The notes under the pieces were generated by a model. The model had not been told where the DNA came from. It saw only the letters and a list, made by a program, of their open reading frames with translations, and ran no database searches. A stretch of 64,000 nucleotides of DNA. Origin: G965216905 sp965216905 (lineage in GTDB: Bacteria > Actinomycetota > Acidimicrobiia > Spongiisociales > ZC4RG35). Of the stretch, positions 50,063 to 58,738 are shown in pieces. The stretch's first letter is position 1. Every line of letters begins with the position of its first letter. A program made the position numbers and the translations under genes. Location: NCBI GenBank assembly GCA_965216905.1, contig OZ244213.1, positions 1,550,001 to 1,614,000 on the forward strand, given 5' to 3'.

Positions 50063-51160
50063 CTACTCCGGTGGGTCCTCACGCGCCCGTGCCAGGATCT
50101 GTTCGATCATGGCCGGGACCACCGTCGGCTCGAGGTCGACCAGCGTGTCGCCGACGGTGAGTTCGAACCGGTGGATGTCGGGGACGCCGGTGTCCGACAA
50201 ATCCCGGAACAGGCGGTAGCCCAAGTCGGCCGCGGCGAGCGCATGCGCCTCCACCAGCCGATCGGCGTCGCCGTCCAAGAAGACGTGCATCATGTTGGTG
50301 TGCGGCGGCTCGGGTCGCACCCTGACGCCGGCCACGTGCTTCAGGCCGGTGGCGATCTCGGCGGCTCGCGCGCAGTACTCGTCGATCCGCTCCAACCGCC
50401 GAGCGAGCGCGGCGGCGCCCGATGCCGCCAGTGGCCAGAGGTGTACGAGGGTGCCGCCGTGACGCCGGCGCCACACACGGGCCCGGTCCACGAAGTCGGA
50501 AGGGCCTGCCAGCACGGCTCCGGCGAGGCCGCCGAGCACCTTGTAGAGGGATACGTACACGGAGTCGAACAGGCCGGCGATCTGGGTGTAGTCACGCCCG
50601 TAGAACGGCCGGCACTCCCACAGTCGTGCCCCGTCCAGGTGGAGCGCGATCCGTCGTTCCCGGGCAGACGCCGTGAGGGCCACGAGGTCTTCCCACGGTG
50701 GGAGGTATCCGCCGATCTCCCGCTGGGGCAGTTCGATGAGAAACGCGGCCAGCGGGTCGACGACCCGCTCCAGGTCCTCGAGCAGCATCAGGCGGCCCGG
50801 TGAGCCGAGCAGTGTGGCGTGGAGGCCATGCAGGTGGCGGTATCCGGACTCCTCGTGCAGCTCGAGGTGGCAGAGCGGATGAAAGGCGACATGGCTCGAG
50901 CCGGCCTCCTCGCACCAGATCCGCAAGGCGATCTGCTGGGCCATGGTGCCCGATGGCATGAGCACGGCGGCCGGCTTGCCGAGGAGTTCGGCGATCCGAC
51001 GCTCCAGCCCTTCGACGACCTCCCCTTCTCCGTACGTGTCGGGGAGGGTTCCTTCCCCAACCACATCGGCCAGGGCTTCGAGCTGGGAACGAACTCCGGG
51101 CCGGCCGTGATGGGCGAGGCTGGGGAGGGCGGCTATGTCCTCCGATGGGATGTCCGGCAT
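50063..51160 (-). CDS. Low-specificity threonine aldolase family (PLP-dependent beta-eliminating lyase)
   Basis: 365 residues. The aldolase-type PLP fold is shown by DTYGEGEVVEGLERRIAELLGKPAAVLMPSGTMAQQIALR near the start, HLDGARLWE (the PLP Asp) near residue 180, and SLYKVLGGLAGAVLAG with the PLP-binding Lys at ~205. The enzyme splits L-threonine/allo-threonine into glycine and acetaldehyde; related lyases act on other beta-hydroxy amino acids. It stands alone, divergent from PPK2. Confidence 0.85.
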   Translation of the reverse strand: MPDIPSEDIAALPSLAHHGRPGVRSQLEALADVVGEGTLPDTYGEGEVVEGLERRIAELLGKPAAVLMPSGTMAQQIALRIWCEEAGSSHVAFHPLCHLELHEESGYRHLHGLHATLLGSPGRLMLLEDLERVVDPLAAFLIELPQREIGGYLPPWEDLVALTASARERRIALHLDGARLWECRPFYGRDYTQIAGLFDSVYVSLYKVLGGLAGAVLAGPSDFVDRARVWRRRHGGTLVHLWPLAASGAAALARRLERIDEYCARAAEIATGLKHVAGVRVRPEPPHTNMMHVFLDGDADRLVEAHALAAADLGYRLFRDLSDTGVPDIHRFELTVGDTLVDLEPTVVPAMIEQILARAREDPPE

Positions 51161-51307
51161 CCGGCGAGTATTGCATCGACCCGGTCGCCGGACGGGGTCG
51201 TTTGGATTTTCGAAACTGACGAAGGTCCATGTCGGCGCCCGCCGTCGGCCGCCATGATTCGGCGCCTGCCCGACCCGCCGACGCTTCCCCGTCGGGCCAG
51301 AGAGGTG

Positions 51308-52258
51308 ATGCCGTTCGTGCTACAGGAACATTCGGTCGAAGTCGACCTCCAGGATGAATCGGTCCAAGTCGACGACCACCCGGACAGCACCGACGAGGCT
51401 CCGGGCCAGGTCCCCTCCGAGCTTGAGCTACTGCAAGCGCGGGTCCAGGAGTTGGAGGAGGAGCGCGACAAGCTGGCGGCCAAGCTGACGAAAGATCGGT
51501 ACCTGGTGCCGTACCAGGTCGAACTGCTCAAGCTGCAGCGTCACCTCGAGAAGCACGAGATCCCGATGATCGTGCTCTTCGAGGGGCGGGACGCAGCCGG
51601 CAAGGGTGGAGCCATCCGGCGGGTCACCCGGTACATGAACGAAAAGCGATTCCAAGTGGTTGCGCTGGGAAAGCCGACACCCCAGCAGCGCACCCAGTGG
51701 TACTTCCAGCGCTACGTCCAGCACTTCCCGGCCGGGGGCGAGATGGTGCTGTTCGATCGGTCTTGGTACAACCGGGCAATGGTGGAGCCGGTCTTCGGCT
51801 TCTGCACGACCGACCAATACCGCGATTTCCTCAAAGGTGTGGTGGGTTTCGAGAAGGATCTCGTGCGCCAGGGGACCGTCCTCGTCAAGCTGTACTTCAG
51901 CGTTGACAAGGAGGTTCAGGCCCGCCGGTTCGAGCGCCGACGGACCGACCCGCTTCGACAATGGAAGCTCAGTGAGATCGATGTGCAGGCTCAGGAGTAT
52001 TGGGACGACTTCACCGAGATGAAGTATCGGATGCTCGAGCGGACATCGACCACGGCGGCACCGTGGACGATCATCCGGTCGAACAGCAAACCCAAGGCAC
52101 GGATGAACGCCATGAAGTCGATTCTCAATGTGGTCGACTACGAGGGTCGCGACCGGGAGCTGGATTTCTCACCGGATCCCGAGATCGTCGTGAGTGGAAC
52201 CGATGAGCTAGCCCGCATGGATCGAGAGCGCGACCAGGTGGGACGCCCGGTCAGCTGA
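51308..52258 (+). CDS. ppk2: Polyphosphate kinase 2 (PPK2)
   Basis: 316 residues from ATG 51308 with AGAGAGG upstream. A ~60-residue acidic coiled-coil-like N-terminus (ELELLQARVQELEEERDKLAAKL) precedes the PPK2 core: Walker A FEGRDAAGKGGAIRR (~90), GKPTPQQRTQWYFQRY, Walker B LFDRSWYNR (~148), the lid RRTDPLRQWKLS, and RSNSKPKARMNAM. PPK2 enzymes transfer phosphate between polyphosphate and nucleoside phosphates. The length and single core suggest the one-domain class. Confidence 0.92.
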   Translation: MPFVLQEHSVEVDLQDESVQVDDHPDSTDEAPGQVPSELELLQARVQELEEERDKLAAKLTKDRYLVPYQVELLKLQRHLEKHEIPMIVLFEGRDAAGKGGAIRRVTRYMNEKRFQVVALGKPTPQQRTQWYFQRYVQHFPAGGEMVLFDRSWYNRAMVEPVFGFCTTDQYRDFLKGVVGFEKDLVRQGTVLVKLYFSVDKEVQARRFERRRTDPLRQWKLSEIDVQAQEYWDDFTEMKYRMLERTSTTAAPWTIIRSNSKPKARMNAMKSILNVVDYEGRDRELDFSPDPEIVVSGTDELARMDRERDQVGRPVS

Positions 52259-52382
52259 ACGACTTGCCCGCCGGGCATGTGCAGTAGGGAGACCACTCCA
52301 CGACGTCCGGCGGGGTCTCGCCGCGAGTCGAGGTCGTCGCCGAGATGGGCGCGGCTGCAACACGACCTTGCGTGAACCATGT

Positions 52383-52402
52383 TTTAGCGAGTATTCTCTA
52401 AA
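52383..52402. promoter_or_regulatory. Palindromic operator candidate at the TetR gene start
   Basis: TTTAGCGAGTATTCTCTAAA is a 20-bp near-palindrome with 8 of 10 base pairs matched. It ends 2 bp before ATG 52405, so there is no room for a ribosome-binding site and the mRNA is likely leaderless. It includes a TATTCT -10-like box. Typical place for TetR autorepression. Confidence 0.65.
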
Positions 52403-52404
52403 TC

Positions 52405-53010
52405 ATGCCTCGACCCGCCCGCATCACGACCGACGAGCTGTTGGACGCCGCCGCCGGGCTCACCCTCGAACGTGGTCCGGCCGGGCTGTCCGTCTCGAAC
52501 GTCGCCCGGCGGCTCGGCGTGCCCAGCGGCTCGATGTACCACCGCTTCGCCTCTCGCGATGAGATGACCGCGGCCATGTGGCTCCGGTCGATCGAGCGGT
52601 TCCAAGAGGGATGGCTGGCGGCGGTGGACGACCCCCATCCGGTGGAGGCGGTGCGCGGTGCAGCACAGCACGTCCTCGCCTGGTGCCGAGAGCACCCGAC
52701 CGATGCACAGATCGCCCTGCTGTATCGGAGTCGGGATCTGGTCGACGGGGACTGGCCACCCGGTTACCGAGAGCGCAACGAGCGACAGCGGATCGCCGTC
52801 GAGGTCGGTATGGGCGCGCTGGCCGGCCGCTTCGAGGGATCGGCAGAGGAAGTTCGCCGTCGCCTCCGGTTCGCGACGGTCGCTGTGCCGCTCGGGGCGG
52901 TGCGTCCCTCGTTGGTCGCCGGGCAGCCACCACCTTCGTACATCGACCAGCTGGTCGACGAAGCGGTTCGGGCGGTGCTTGCCCCGCTGACGCCGAAGGA
53001 GGCAACGTGA
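52405..53010 (+). CDS. TetR-family transcriptional regulator
   Basis: 201 residues. The N-terminal HTH reads RITTDELLDAAAGLTLERGPAGLSVSNVARRLGVPSGSMYHRFASRDEM (residues 6-55), a standard TetR domain. The C-terminal ligand domain (~60-200) is not assignable. The start is preceded directly by a palindrome. The stop overlaps the next gene (GTGA), so regulator and flavoprotein are co-translated. Confidence 0.88.
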   Translation: MPRPARITTDELLDAAAGLTLERGPAGLSVSNVARRLGVPSGSMYHRFASRDEMTAAMWLRSIERFQEGWLAAVDDPHPVEAVRGAAQHVLAWCREHPTDAQIALLYRSRDLVDGDWPPGYRERNERQRIAVEVGMGALAGRFEGSAEEVRRRLRFATVAVPLGAVRPSLVAGQPPPSYIDQLVDEAVRAVLAPLTPKEAT

Positions 53011-53510
53011 GGGCTATCGACCCTGCGGTCTGGTCGGAGGCCCGAGCCGTTGCCCACCGCGGCCTGCGATCATCGCTGCACGCGGCCATCGCCTCGGTGG
53101 ACAGTCGCGGACAGCCGCACGTCACCCCCATCGGTTCGCTGATGCTCCGCCGCGAGCCAGGTCGAGCGGTCTACTTCGACGTGCTCAACGCTCGCCTGGC
53201 CCACAACGTGGACGGTGACCCGCGTGTGACCATCCTGATCGTCGACAGCAGCCGACGAACGTGGGCGCGCGGCTTCTTGCGGGGCCACTTTCAGGAACCG
53301 CCGGGGGTCCAACTCCAGGCGACGGTCGGACCCCGCCGCACCGCTGCGCCCAAGGAGAAGGAGCGGTTCCGGGCCGCCGTCGGCCCACTCGTACGGACCC
53401 GGGGTGGGGGCTTGTTATGGGCAGACCTCGAACATGCCCGGGACGTGGACGTGCAGGCAGTCCGGTGGGTGCGGCTGGGCCGGTTGACCGCCAAAACCGT
53501 GACGACGTAG
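53007..53510 (+). CDS. Pyridoxamine 5'-phosphate oxidase-like FMN-binding protein
   Basis: 167 residues from GTG 53007, overlapping the TetR stop by 4 bp with GGAGG upstream. The split-barrel pattern is seen: AIASVDSRGQPHVTPIGSLMLRREPGRAVYFDVLNARLAHNVDGDPRVTILIVDSSR. Such proteins bind FMN or F420 and reduce small molecules or haem-like ligands. The C-terminal part differs from true PNPOx, so the substrate is unknown; the TetR partner probably senses it. After it, 53511-53716 hold nothing I can support. Confidence 0.78.
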   Translation: MRAIDPAVWSEARAVAHRGLRSSLHAAIASVDSRGQPHVTPIGSLMLRREPGRAVYFDVLNARLAHNVDGDPRVTILIVDSSRRTWARGFLRGHFQEPPGVQLQATVGPRRTAAPKEKERFRAAVGPLVRTRGGGLLWADLEHARDVDVQAVRWVRLGRLTAKTVTT

Positions 53511-53716
53511 TGGGCTCCGGCATGCTGTGACACCGCCTGGCATCCGCCGTCTTCCGACCGGACTTGACGGGAGGTGCGGTGCCGTCGGGCCGCGTAAGGC
53601 CGTGCGGGACCTTGTCGTCACCCTGCCGCCATCGACGCCCAGGTGGAAGCGGCGCTCCGCCGCCACGCCACCGGTCTCGCCTGAGGCGCCGACCGGGCCA
53701 CGACAGTGCGCTCGAA

Positions 53717-53753
53717 CGCGAAGAACCCCGCCGAGCCGGCGGGGTTCTTCGCG
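53717..53753. terminator. Strong bidirectional hairpin terminator
   Basis: A perfect 17-bp stem with a 3-base loop: CGCGAAGAACCCCGCCG (53717-53733), AGC, and the complement to 53753. It lies 13 bp beyond the Hsp20 stop on the minus strand and between two convergent genes. GC-rich with a short TTCTT on the minus-strand side. Confidence 0.8.
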
Positions 53754-53765
53754 GGTTGGGGTTGG

Positions 53766-54173
53766 TCAGTTGGTGAGGGCCTTGTCGCCGGCACCGATCA
53801 CGATCTTGCGAGGTTTGGCCTGCTCGGCGACCGGAATGGTGATCGTCAGGACCCCGTGGTCGTATCCGGCTTCGATTCCGTCGGTGTCCAGGTTCTCGCC
53901 CAGGAAGAATTGACGGCTGAAGGTGCCCTGCGGTCGTTCGTTCACCACGATGGTGGCATCGTCGACCGGCTTCCACGAGCGTTCGGCGGTGACGGTCAGC
54001 GTGTTCTTCTCGACGGTCAGGTCGATCGAATCCGAATCGACACCCGGGAGGTCCAGGTGCAGGAAGAAGCGGTCCCCACTGCGGTAGCCGTCGGCCGGCA
54101 TCCAGGTCTGGCGAGACGACACTTCACGGCTCAGACGATCGAACTCGGCGAACGGATCGAAACGCATCAACAT
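53766..54173 (-). CDS. Hsp20/alpha-crystallin family small heat-shock protein
   Basis: 135 residues from ATG 54173; ATG 54167 is also possible. The N-terminus MRFDPFAEFDRLSREV precedes the alpha-crystallin domain (residues ~30-125: DRFFLHLDLPGVDSDSIDLTVEKNTLTVTAER, RPQGTFSRQFFLGENLDTDGIEAGYDHGVLTITIPV). It ends with a short IVI/PRKIVI tail used for oligomer contacts. It holds unfolding proteins during stress. A HAIR-like operator with the -35 box inside lies upstream, so HspR-type control is likely. Confidence 0.92.
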   Translation of the reverse strand: MLMRFDPFAEFDRLSREVSSRQTWMPADGYRSGDRFFLHLDLPGVDSDSIDLTVEKNTLTVTAERSWKPVDDATIVVNERPQGTFSRQFFLGENLDTDGIEAGYDHGVLTITIPVAEQAKPRKIVIGAGDKALTN

Positions 54174-54196
54174 GGCTCGTTCCTCCTTGAAGGGTT

Positions 54197-54210
54197 GCAG
54201 TATGTACTGC
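54197..54210. promoter_or_regulatory. Perfect 6-bp palindrome in the hsp20 leader
   Basis: GCAGTA-TG-TACTGC, between the predicted -10 and the start codon of hsp20. It could be a second operator or a small 5'-UTR hairpin. Confidence 0.45.
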
Positions 54211-54248
54211 ATGGTAAGGCACAGAATCTGAGTTGTCAAGACTCAGAT
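54211..54248 (-). promoter_or_regulatory. hsp20 promoter with HAIR-like operator
   Basis: On the minus strand, ATCTGAGT-CTTGACA-ACTCAGAT (54248-54226) is a perfect 8-bp inverted repeat with a 7-base spacer. Arm sequence and spacer length closely match the HspR-associated HAIR element (CTTGAGT-N7-ACTCAAG). A perfect -35 TTGACA lies in the spacer and TACCAT (54216-54211) is the -10 after 17 bases. HspR-type repressor binding would block RNA polymerase. Confidence 0.8.
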
Positions 54249-54319
54249 AACCCCACGCATCGCCTGTGCATTACGGATGGAACAACGGCACCGGGACCCG
54301 TTCGCCCGCCGACGCTGTT

Positions 54320-55333
54320 TCAGCGGGACAACACCACCTTCCCCAACTGGGAGCCGGACTCGAGACGGGCCACCGCCGACGGGAGGTCCTCGAATTCGAA
54401 CACCCGGTCGACCGGGGGGCGGATCACGCCCCGGCCGACCAGGTCGAGGACTTCGGCGAACTCGCCATGGGTGAACATGGACGAGCCGATGATCTCGAGC
54501 TGTTTGAAGAACAGGACCGGGATGGTCAGTTCCACCTTGGTTCCGCTGGTCGAGCCACACACCACCACCCGGCCGCCGGGAGCGAGACTCCGAATCGTCT
54601 GGTCCCAGGTGGCCGGACCCACGTTCTCGACCACGACGTCGGCCTGACGACCGGTGGCCTTCATCTCCTTGGAGAACTCGCCGTCGGAAGCAAAGCCCCC
54701 CGCTGCTCCGTGATCGGCCGCCCACGCCAGCTTCGCCGGATCCCGCGACGTCACGTACACCTCGGCGCCCATGGCCACGCCGAGGAGGAGCGCCGCGCTG
54801 GAGACACCCCCACCGATTCCAACCACCAACAGCCGCTCACCGACCCGAAGCCGGGCTCGACGCAGCATGCGGTAGGCGGTACCGGTGGCGAGACCGAAGG
54901 AACCGGCGGTCTCCCAATCGAGACCCTCCGGCTTGGGAACGACGCTCGAGGAAGGCACCACGACATACTCGGCCAGCGTCCCCGGCCGGTGCTCGCCGAG
55001 GATTGCGTAGTCCCGGCAGAAGACGATGTCGCCCCGCCGGCACATCGGACAGGACCCACACGAGACCGACGGATTCACGATCACCGCGTCTCCCTCGGTC
55101 ACGCCGGTCACGTCCTCGCCGACGGCATCGACGATGCCGGCGCCGTCACCCCCGGCTATGTGCGGATAGTGATGGGGCTTGGGTAGCCCCATCGACACCC
55201 ACAGGTCGAGATGGTTGAGCGCCGACACCCGAAGACGAACCCGCACTTCGCCCGGCCCCGGCACGGGGGTCTCTACCTCGTCCAGGGTGAATCCGTCGGG
55301 TCCGCTGGTGTCGTTGAGTAGCCATGCACGCAT
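54320..55333 (-). CDS. Zinc-dependent alcohol dehydrogenase / MDR-family oxidoreductase
   Basis: 337 residues. The GroES-like N-terminal domain has GGDGAGIVDAVGEDVTGV and the structural zinc site (CGSCPMCRRGDIVFCRDY, four Cys at ~95-110). The Rossmann domain has LVVGIGGGVSSAALLLGVAMGAEVYVTSRD. H-D in ALNHLDLW is a likely catalytic contact. The family oxidises alcohols or reduces enones with NAD(P). It is divergent from the VOC/thioesterase pair; the substrate is not predictable. Confidence 0.85.
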   Translation of the reverse strand: MRAWLLNDTSGPDGFTLDEVETPVPGPGEVRVRLRVSALNHLDLWVSMGLPKPHHYPHIAGGDGAGIVDAVGEDVTGVTEGDAVIVNPSVSCGSCPMCRRGDIVFCRDYAILGEHRPGTLAEYVVVPSSSVVPKPEGLDWETAGSFGLATGTAYRMLRRARLRVGERLLVVGIGGGVSSAALLLGVAMGAEVYVTSRDPAKLAWAADHGAAGGFASDGEFSKEMKATGRQADVVVENVGPATWDQTIRSLAPGGRVVVCGSTSGTKVELTIPVLFFKQLEIIGSSMFTHGEFAEVLDLVGRGVIRPPVDRVFEFEDLPSAVARLESGSQLGKVVLSR

Positions 55334-55401
55334 GCTTCGGAGCGTAGGACAGGAGTGGAGGGCGCGGGCGACGTACAGTCTCTTCTGACCCTGGAGGCTC
55401 G

Positions 55402-55764
55402 ATGACCACCACCACCCATCCCACCATCAACACCATCATGTTCGACTGCCACGACCCGCAACGGCTGGCGGCATTCTGGACCGACCTGCTCGGCGTCGAG
55501 ATCCGCGCGCAGTTCGCCGGATACATCTGGCTGGAGCCGCAGCGACCCGGCGGCCCCTCGCTCGCCTTTCAACCGGTTCCCGATCCGACGCCGGGCAAGA
55601 ACCGGCTGCATCTGGATGGCGCCTTCGACGATCTCGAGGCCGTGCGAGGGCGAATCGAGGCGCTCGGCGGCAGCCACGTGAGTCGCGAGTCGGTCCCGGG
55701 CTTTGTCTGGGACGTGTTCTCCGATCCCGAGGGCAACGTCTTCTGCCTCGGGCACGAGGACTGA
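55402..55764 (+). CDS. VOC-superfamily (glyoxalase-like) protein
   Basis: 120 residues. TINTIMFDCHDPQRLAAFWTDLLGVEI at the start, FQPVPDPTPGKNRLHLDGAFDDLEA in the middle and VWDVFSDPEGNVFCLGHE at the end give the two beta-alpha-beta-beta-beta repeats of the Glyoxalase_6 type. The usual metal ligands H and E are present (HLD, FCLGHE). The function of this group is not settled. It is 2 bp upstream of the thioesterase gene, so they share a transcript. Confidence 0.82.
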   Translation: MTTTTHPTINTIMFDCHDPQRLAAFWTDLLGVEIRAQFAGYIWLEPQRPGGPSLAFQPVPDPTPGKNRLHLDGAFDDLEAVRGRIEALGGSHVSRESVPGFVWDVFSDPEGNVFCLGHED

Positions 55765-55766
55765 CG

Positions 55767-56162
55767 GTGCCCCACGTCACCACCGTGAAGGCCCGGTTCG
55801 CCGACCTCGACCCGTACGACCACGTCAACCACGCCCGCTACCTGTCGTACTTCGAGTCGGCGCGCATCGAGGCACTCGGCGACCTGGGTTTCGGGATGGA
55901 TGCCATGAAGGCCGACGGCGTTCACATCGTGCTGGTCGAGCTGACAGCCCGGTACGTGGCGCCGGTCGGACTGCACGACGAGGTCGTCATCTCGACTTCG
56001 GTCGTGGAGGTCGGACGGGCTGCTTCTCGATGGCGTCAGGAGGCGACCGTCGACGGGCGGGTGGTGGCCACCCTCGACGTTCGGGCCGGATTCACCGACG
56101 CGAACGGGCGGCCGATGCGGGCACCGGCCGGGTTCGCCGACGCAGCGGCCACGCTGGGTTGA
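55767..56162 (+). CDS. Acyl-CoA thioesterase of the 4HBT/YbgC family
   Basis: 131 residues from GTG 55767. The hot-dog signature is VKARFADLDPYDHVNHARYLSYFESARIEAL, with the catalytic Asp in the D-x-Y-x-HVNH motif, followed by LTARYVAPVGLHDEVVISTSV. These enzymes hydrolyse acyl-CoA or hydroxybenzoyl-CoA thioesters. It is co-transcribed with the VOC protein. Confidence 0.88.
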   Translation: MPHVTTVKARFADLDPYDHVNHARYLSYFESARIEALGDLGFGMDAMKADGVHIVLVELTARYVAPVGLHDEVVISTSVVEVGRAASRWRQEATVDGRVVATLDVRAGFTDANGRPMRAPAGFADAAATLG

Positions 56163-56202
56163 CGCCGAACCGGGCTCGACCGCGGCCGGGGCGAGGAGAC
56201 GC

Positions 56203-56940
56203 TCACAACCGACCGGCCTCGACCACCCGGCGGAGAAAGTCCTGGGTCTCGGGGCGGGTCGGTCGGCTGAAGATCCGCTCCGGGGTGTCCAGTTCCCACA
56301 CGGTGCCCTGGTGGAGAAACGCCACTCGGTCTGCCGAGCCTCTGGCGAAACCCATCTCATGGGTGGCGATCAACATGGTCAAGCCTTCGGCCTTGAGGTC
56401 GCGAAGCGCCGAGAGCACCTCACCGACGAGCACCGGGTCGAGCGCCGACGTGATCTCGTCGAGCAGAAGAACCTCGGGTTGCATGGCGAGGGCGCGGACG
56501 ATCGCCACCCGCTGTTGCTGTCCACCGGAGAGCCGATCCGGATAGTCGGCCGCCTTGTCCGCCAAGCCGAAGCGATCGAGCAGCGCCAGCGCCTCGGATT
56601 CGGCCTCGTCCTTGGCTACGCCCCGAACCTTGCGCGGGCCGATGGTGATGTTCCGCAGCACGTTCATGTGGGGGAAGAGGTTGAAGGATTGGAAGACGAT
56701 GCCCATCTTGCGGCGAGCGGCCGCCTCGTCGGCGGTCACCCCGGTGACCGACTTTCCGTCCACCAGGATCTGGCCCTCGTCGACGGGGATGAGAAGGTTG
56801 ATGCACTTGAGCAGCGTCGACTTCCCCGACCCGGAGGCTCCGATCAGGCACACCACCTCGTGTCGGTCGACCTCGAGGTCGATGTGGTCGAGCACGAGCT
56901 TGTCCCCATAGCGCTTGGTGACGCCGCGCACCTCGAGCAT
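56203..56940 (-). CDS. Amino-acid ABC transporter ATP-binding protein
   Basis: 245 residues from ATG 56940; GTG 56946 overlaps the permease stop and is the alternative. Walker A GASGSGKST, Q-loop QSFNLFPHMNVL, signature LSGGQQQR, Walker B LLLDEITSALD and H-loop ATHEMGFAR are all present. The FNLFPHMNVL and DEITSALDPVLV variants are characteristic of the polar amino-acid (GlnQ/HisP) group. Last gene of the binding protein-permease-ATPase operon. Confidence 0.9.
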   Translation of the reverse strand: MLEVRGVTKRYGDKLVLDHIDLEVDRHEVVCLIGASGSGKSTLLKCINLLIPVDEGQILVDGKSVTGVTADEAAARRKMGIVFQSFNLFPHMNVLRNITIGPRKVRGVAKDEAESEALALLDRFGLADKAADYPDRLSGGQQQRVAIVRALAMQPEVLLLDEITSALDPVLVGEVLSALRDLKAEGLTMLIATHEMGFARGSADRVAFLHQGTVWELDTPERIFSRPTRPETQDFLRRVVEAGRL

Positions 56941-56942
56941 GG

Positions 56943-57809
56943 TCACGAGGCCATCGCCTGGCGACGTCGCCGATCCCGCTCGGCGTACCAGTCGGTGAAG
57001 CGGGCGAGCGGGATGCTCACGACCAGGAAGAGCAGCGTGGCGGCGATGTATGCGGTGTAGTTGAAACTGAAGGCGGCATCGATCTGCGCCTCGCGCACGC
57101 CCTCGCGCACCCCGAGCACGAAGACCAAGGCGACGTCCTTCTGCAGAGAGACGAAGCCGTTCAGCAGGGCGGGTATCACGTTGCGCACCGCCTGGGGGAC
57201 CAGCACCGAGCTCAGCGTTTGCATCTGGCTCAGCCCGATGGATCGCGCAGACATCCGCTGAGACTCGTGCACCGACTCGATGCCGGCCCGGTACACCTCG
57301 GCGGTATATGCGCTGTAGCTGAGGACCAACGCGGTCAGGCCCAGCACCAGCGGATCGTTGGTGACCCCGCGGAGATCGAGCGCGGGGATGCCGAAGCCGA
57401 TGATGAGAATCAACAGGATGACCGGGATGCCTCGGAAGACGTCCACGAACACAACCGCCAGTGCCCGAATCGGGAAGAAGGCCGGTCCGCGCAGCGACCG
57501 GGCCATCGCAATCAACAGAGAGAGCACGAGGATGATGACCTCGGCGACCAGGAACATTCGGATGTCCAACCAGAACCCGGAGAGAACGTCGGGGAACACC
57601 TCGACGAACCGATCGGCGTCGAAGAACTGATCCCGGACCTTGGGCCACGCCTCCGATCGACCGATCTGCCAGATCAGCACGCCGAAGAACGCCACGGTGG
57701 ACACCGCCGCGATCAGGGCACCCTTGGCTCCTTGCTCGGCCAGCCCGTCGAAGATCGAACGGGGCCCGGCTGTCACCGGGCCCCGCGGATCGGTCGCAGG
57801 TGAGGTCAC
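56943..57809 (-). CDS. Amino-acid ABC transporter permease (HisM/GlnP family)
   Basis: 288 residues from GTG 57809. An N-terminal helix (~30-50) precedes a long periplasmic stretch, then the PAAT permease core: FLVAEVIILVLSLLIAMARS, VFVDVFRGIPVILLILIIGFG and the EAA-like loop EVYRAGIESVHESQRMSARSIGLSQMQTLSSVLVPQAVRNVIPALLN. It sits 1 bp after the binding-protein stop. One permease gene suggests a homodimer. Confidence 0.9.
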   Translation of the reverse strand: MTSPATDPRGPVTAGPRSIFDGLAEQGAKGALIAAVSTVAFFGVLIWQIGRSEAWPKVRDQFFDADRFVEVFPDVLSGFWLDIRMFLVAEVIILVLSLLIAMARSLRGPAFFPIRALAVVFVDVFRGIPVILLILIIGFGIPALDLRGVTNDPLVLGLTALVLSYSAYTAEVYRAGIESVHESQRMSARSIGLSQMQTLSSVLVPQAVRNVIPALLNGFVSLQKDVALVFVLGVREGVREAQIDAAFSFNYTAYIAATLLFLVVSIPLARFTDWYAERDRRRRQAMAS

Positions 57810-57810
57810 G

Positions 57811-58662
57811 TCAAGACGAGATCGTGGGGATTTGTCCGCTCTGTTCGAGCCACTCGCCCGCCAGGTCTCCCAGCACTCCGGCCGCGTCCAGCGACCCGAT
57901 CGCCTCGTTCACACAGCCCCGGAGCGGGTTGCCCTCTTCGAACAGGAGCCCGAATCGATCCGCTTGATCCTCGGAGACCTCGAAGACGCCGACGATCGTC
58001 GCCTCGGGGATCTCCACCGCGGTGATGAAGTAGGCGGTGGGCAGGTCGAATACCAGGCCATCGACCTGGCCGGCATCCAGCGCCGACTTGGCGTCCACGT
58101 TGGTGTCGTAGACGGCCGCATCGGTCTCGGGCTGGATCACCTCTTCGATGTACGAGAGGCTGGTCGTCCCGAGCTGAGCGCCCAGCTTGGCCGACGAGAG
58201 GTCGCCGATGGAGGCGGCCGAGGCCACCGGGGAGTCGGGATAGGCGACCAACGCCTGGTTGGTGACGTAGTACGGGGCCGAGAAGTCGACGACCTCTTCT
58301 CGTTCCTCGGTGATCGAGTACTGCTGAATGTTGAAGTCGTAGTCCTTGGAGCCGGCGGCGATCGCCTCCTCGAAGCCGGTGCGCACCCAGGTGACCTGGT
58401 CGCTGGACAGACCCAGCTCGTCGGCAATCGCATAGACGACCGCCGACTCGAAGCCCTCACCGTTGGTCGGATCGTCCTCGATCACCCACGGCGGGAAGGC
58501 CGGCTCACCGGTGGCGACGGTCAGCATCCCGTCCTCGACGGTGGGCAGGTCGGCGACGTCGCAGGCGGCTTCGGCCTCACCTTCGCCCTCACCAGAACTC
58601 GTGGTTCCGCACGCGGTCACGATCAGGGCCAGGGCAACGAGCAAGAGAAAGGGTCGACGCAT
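57811..58662 (-). CDS. Amino-acid ABC transporter substrate-binding lipoprotein
   Basis: 283 residues. The signal peptide and lipobox (LLLVALALIVTAC) give a lipoprotein with Cys at ~18. The SBP_bac_3 fold is recognised by MLTVATGEPAFPPWVIEDD, GFESAVVYAIADELGL, YDFNIQQYSITEEREEVVDFSAPYYVTNQALVAY and GLVFDLPTAYFITAV. It delivers polar amino acids to the permease pair downstream. Ligand identity is not readable. It is the first gene of its operon, divergent from the ComFB-like gene. Confidence 0.9.
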   Translation of the reverse strand: MRRPFLLLVALALIVTACGTTSSGEGEGEAEAACDVADLPTVEDGMLTVATGEPAFPPWVIEDDPTNGEGFESAVVYAIADELGLSSDQVTWVRTGFEEAIAAGSKDYDFNIQQYSITEEREEVVDFSAPYYVTNQALVAYPDSPVASAASIGDLSSAKLGAQLGTTSLSYIEEVIQPETDAAVYDTNVDAKSALDAGQVDGLVFDLPTAYFITAVEIPEATIVGVFEVSEDQADRFGLLFEEGNPLRGCVNEAIGSLDAAGVLGDLAGEWLEQSGQIPTISS

Positions 58663-58738
58663 GTCTCGGTCCTTGTTGGGAATGGCGAGATCCTACAGAA
58701 GCCTCAAGTGTGTGGCGGCGCCGGCCGAATCATTCGGA

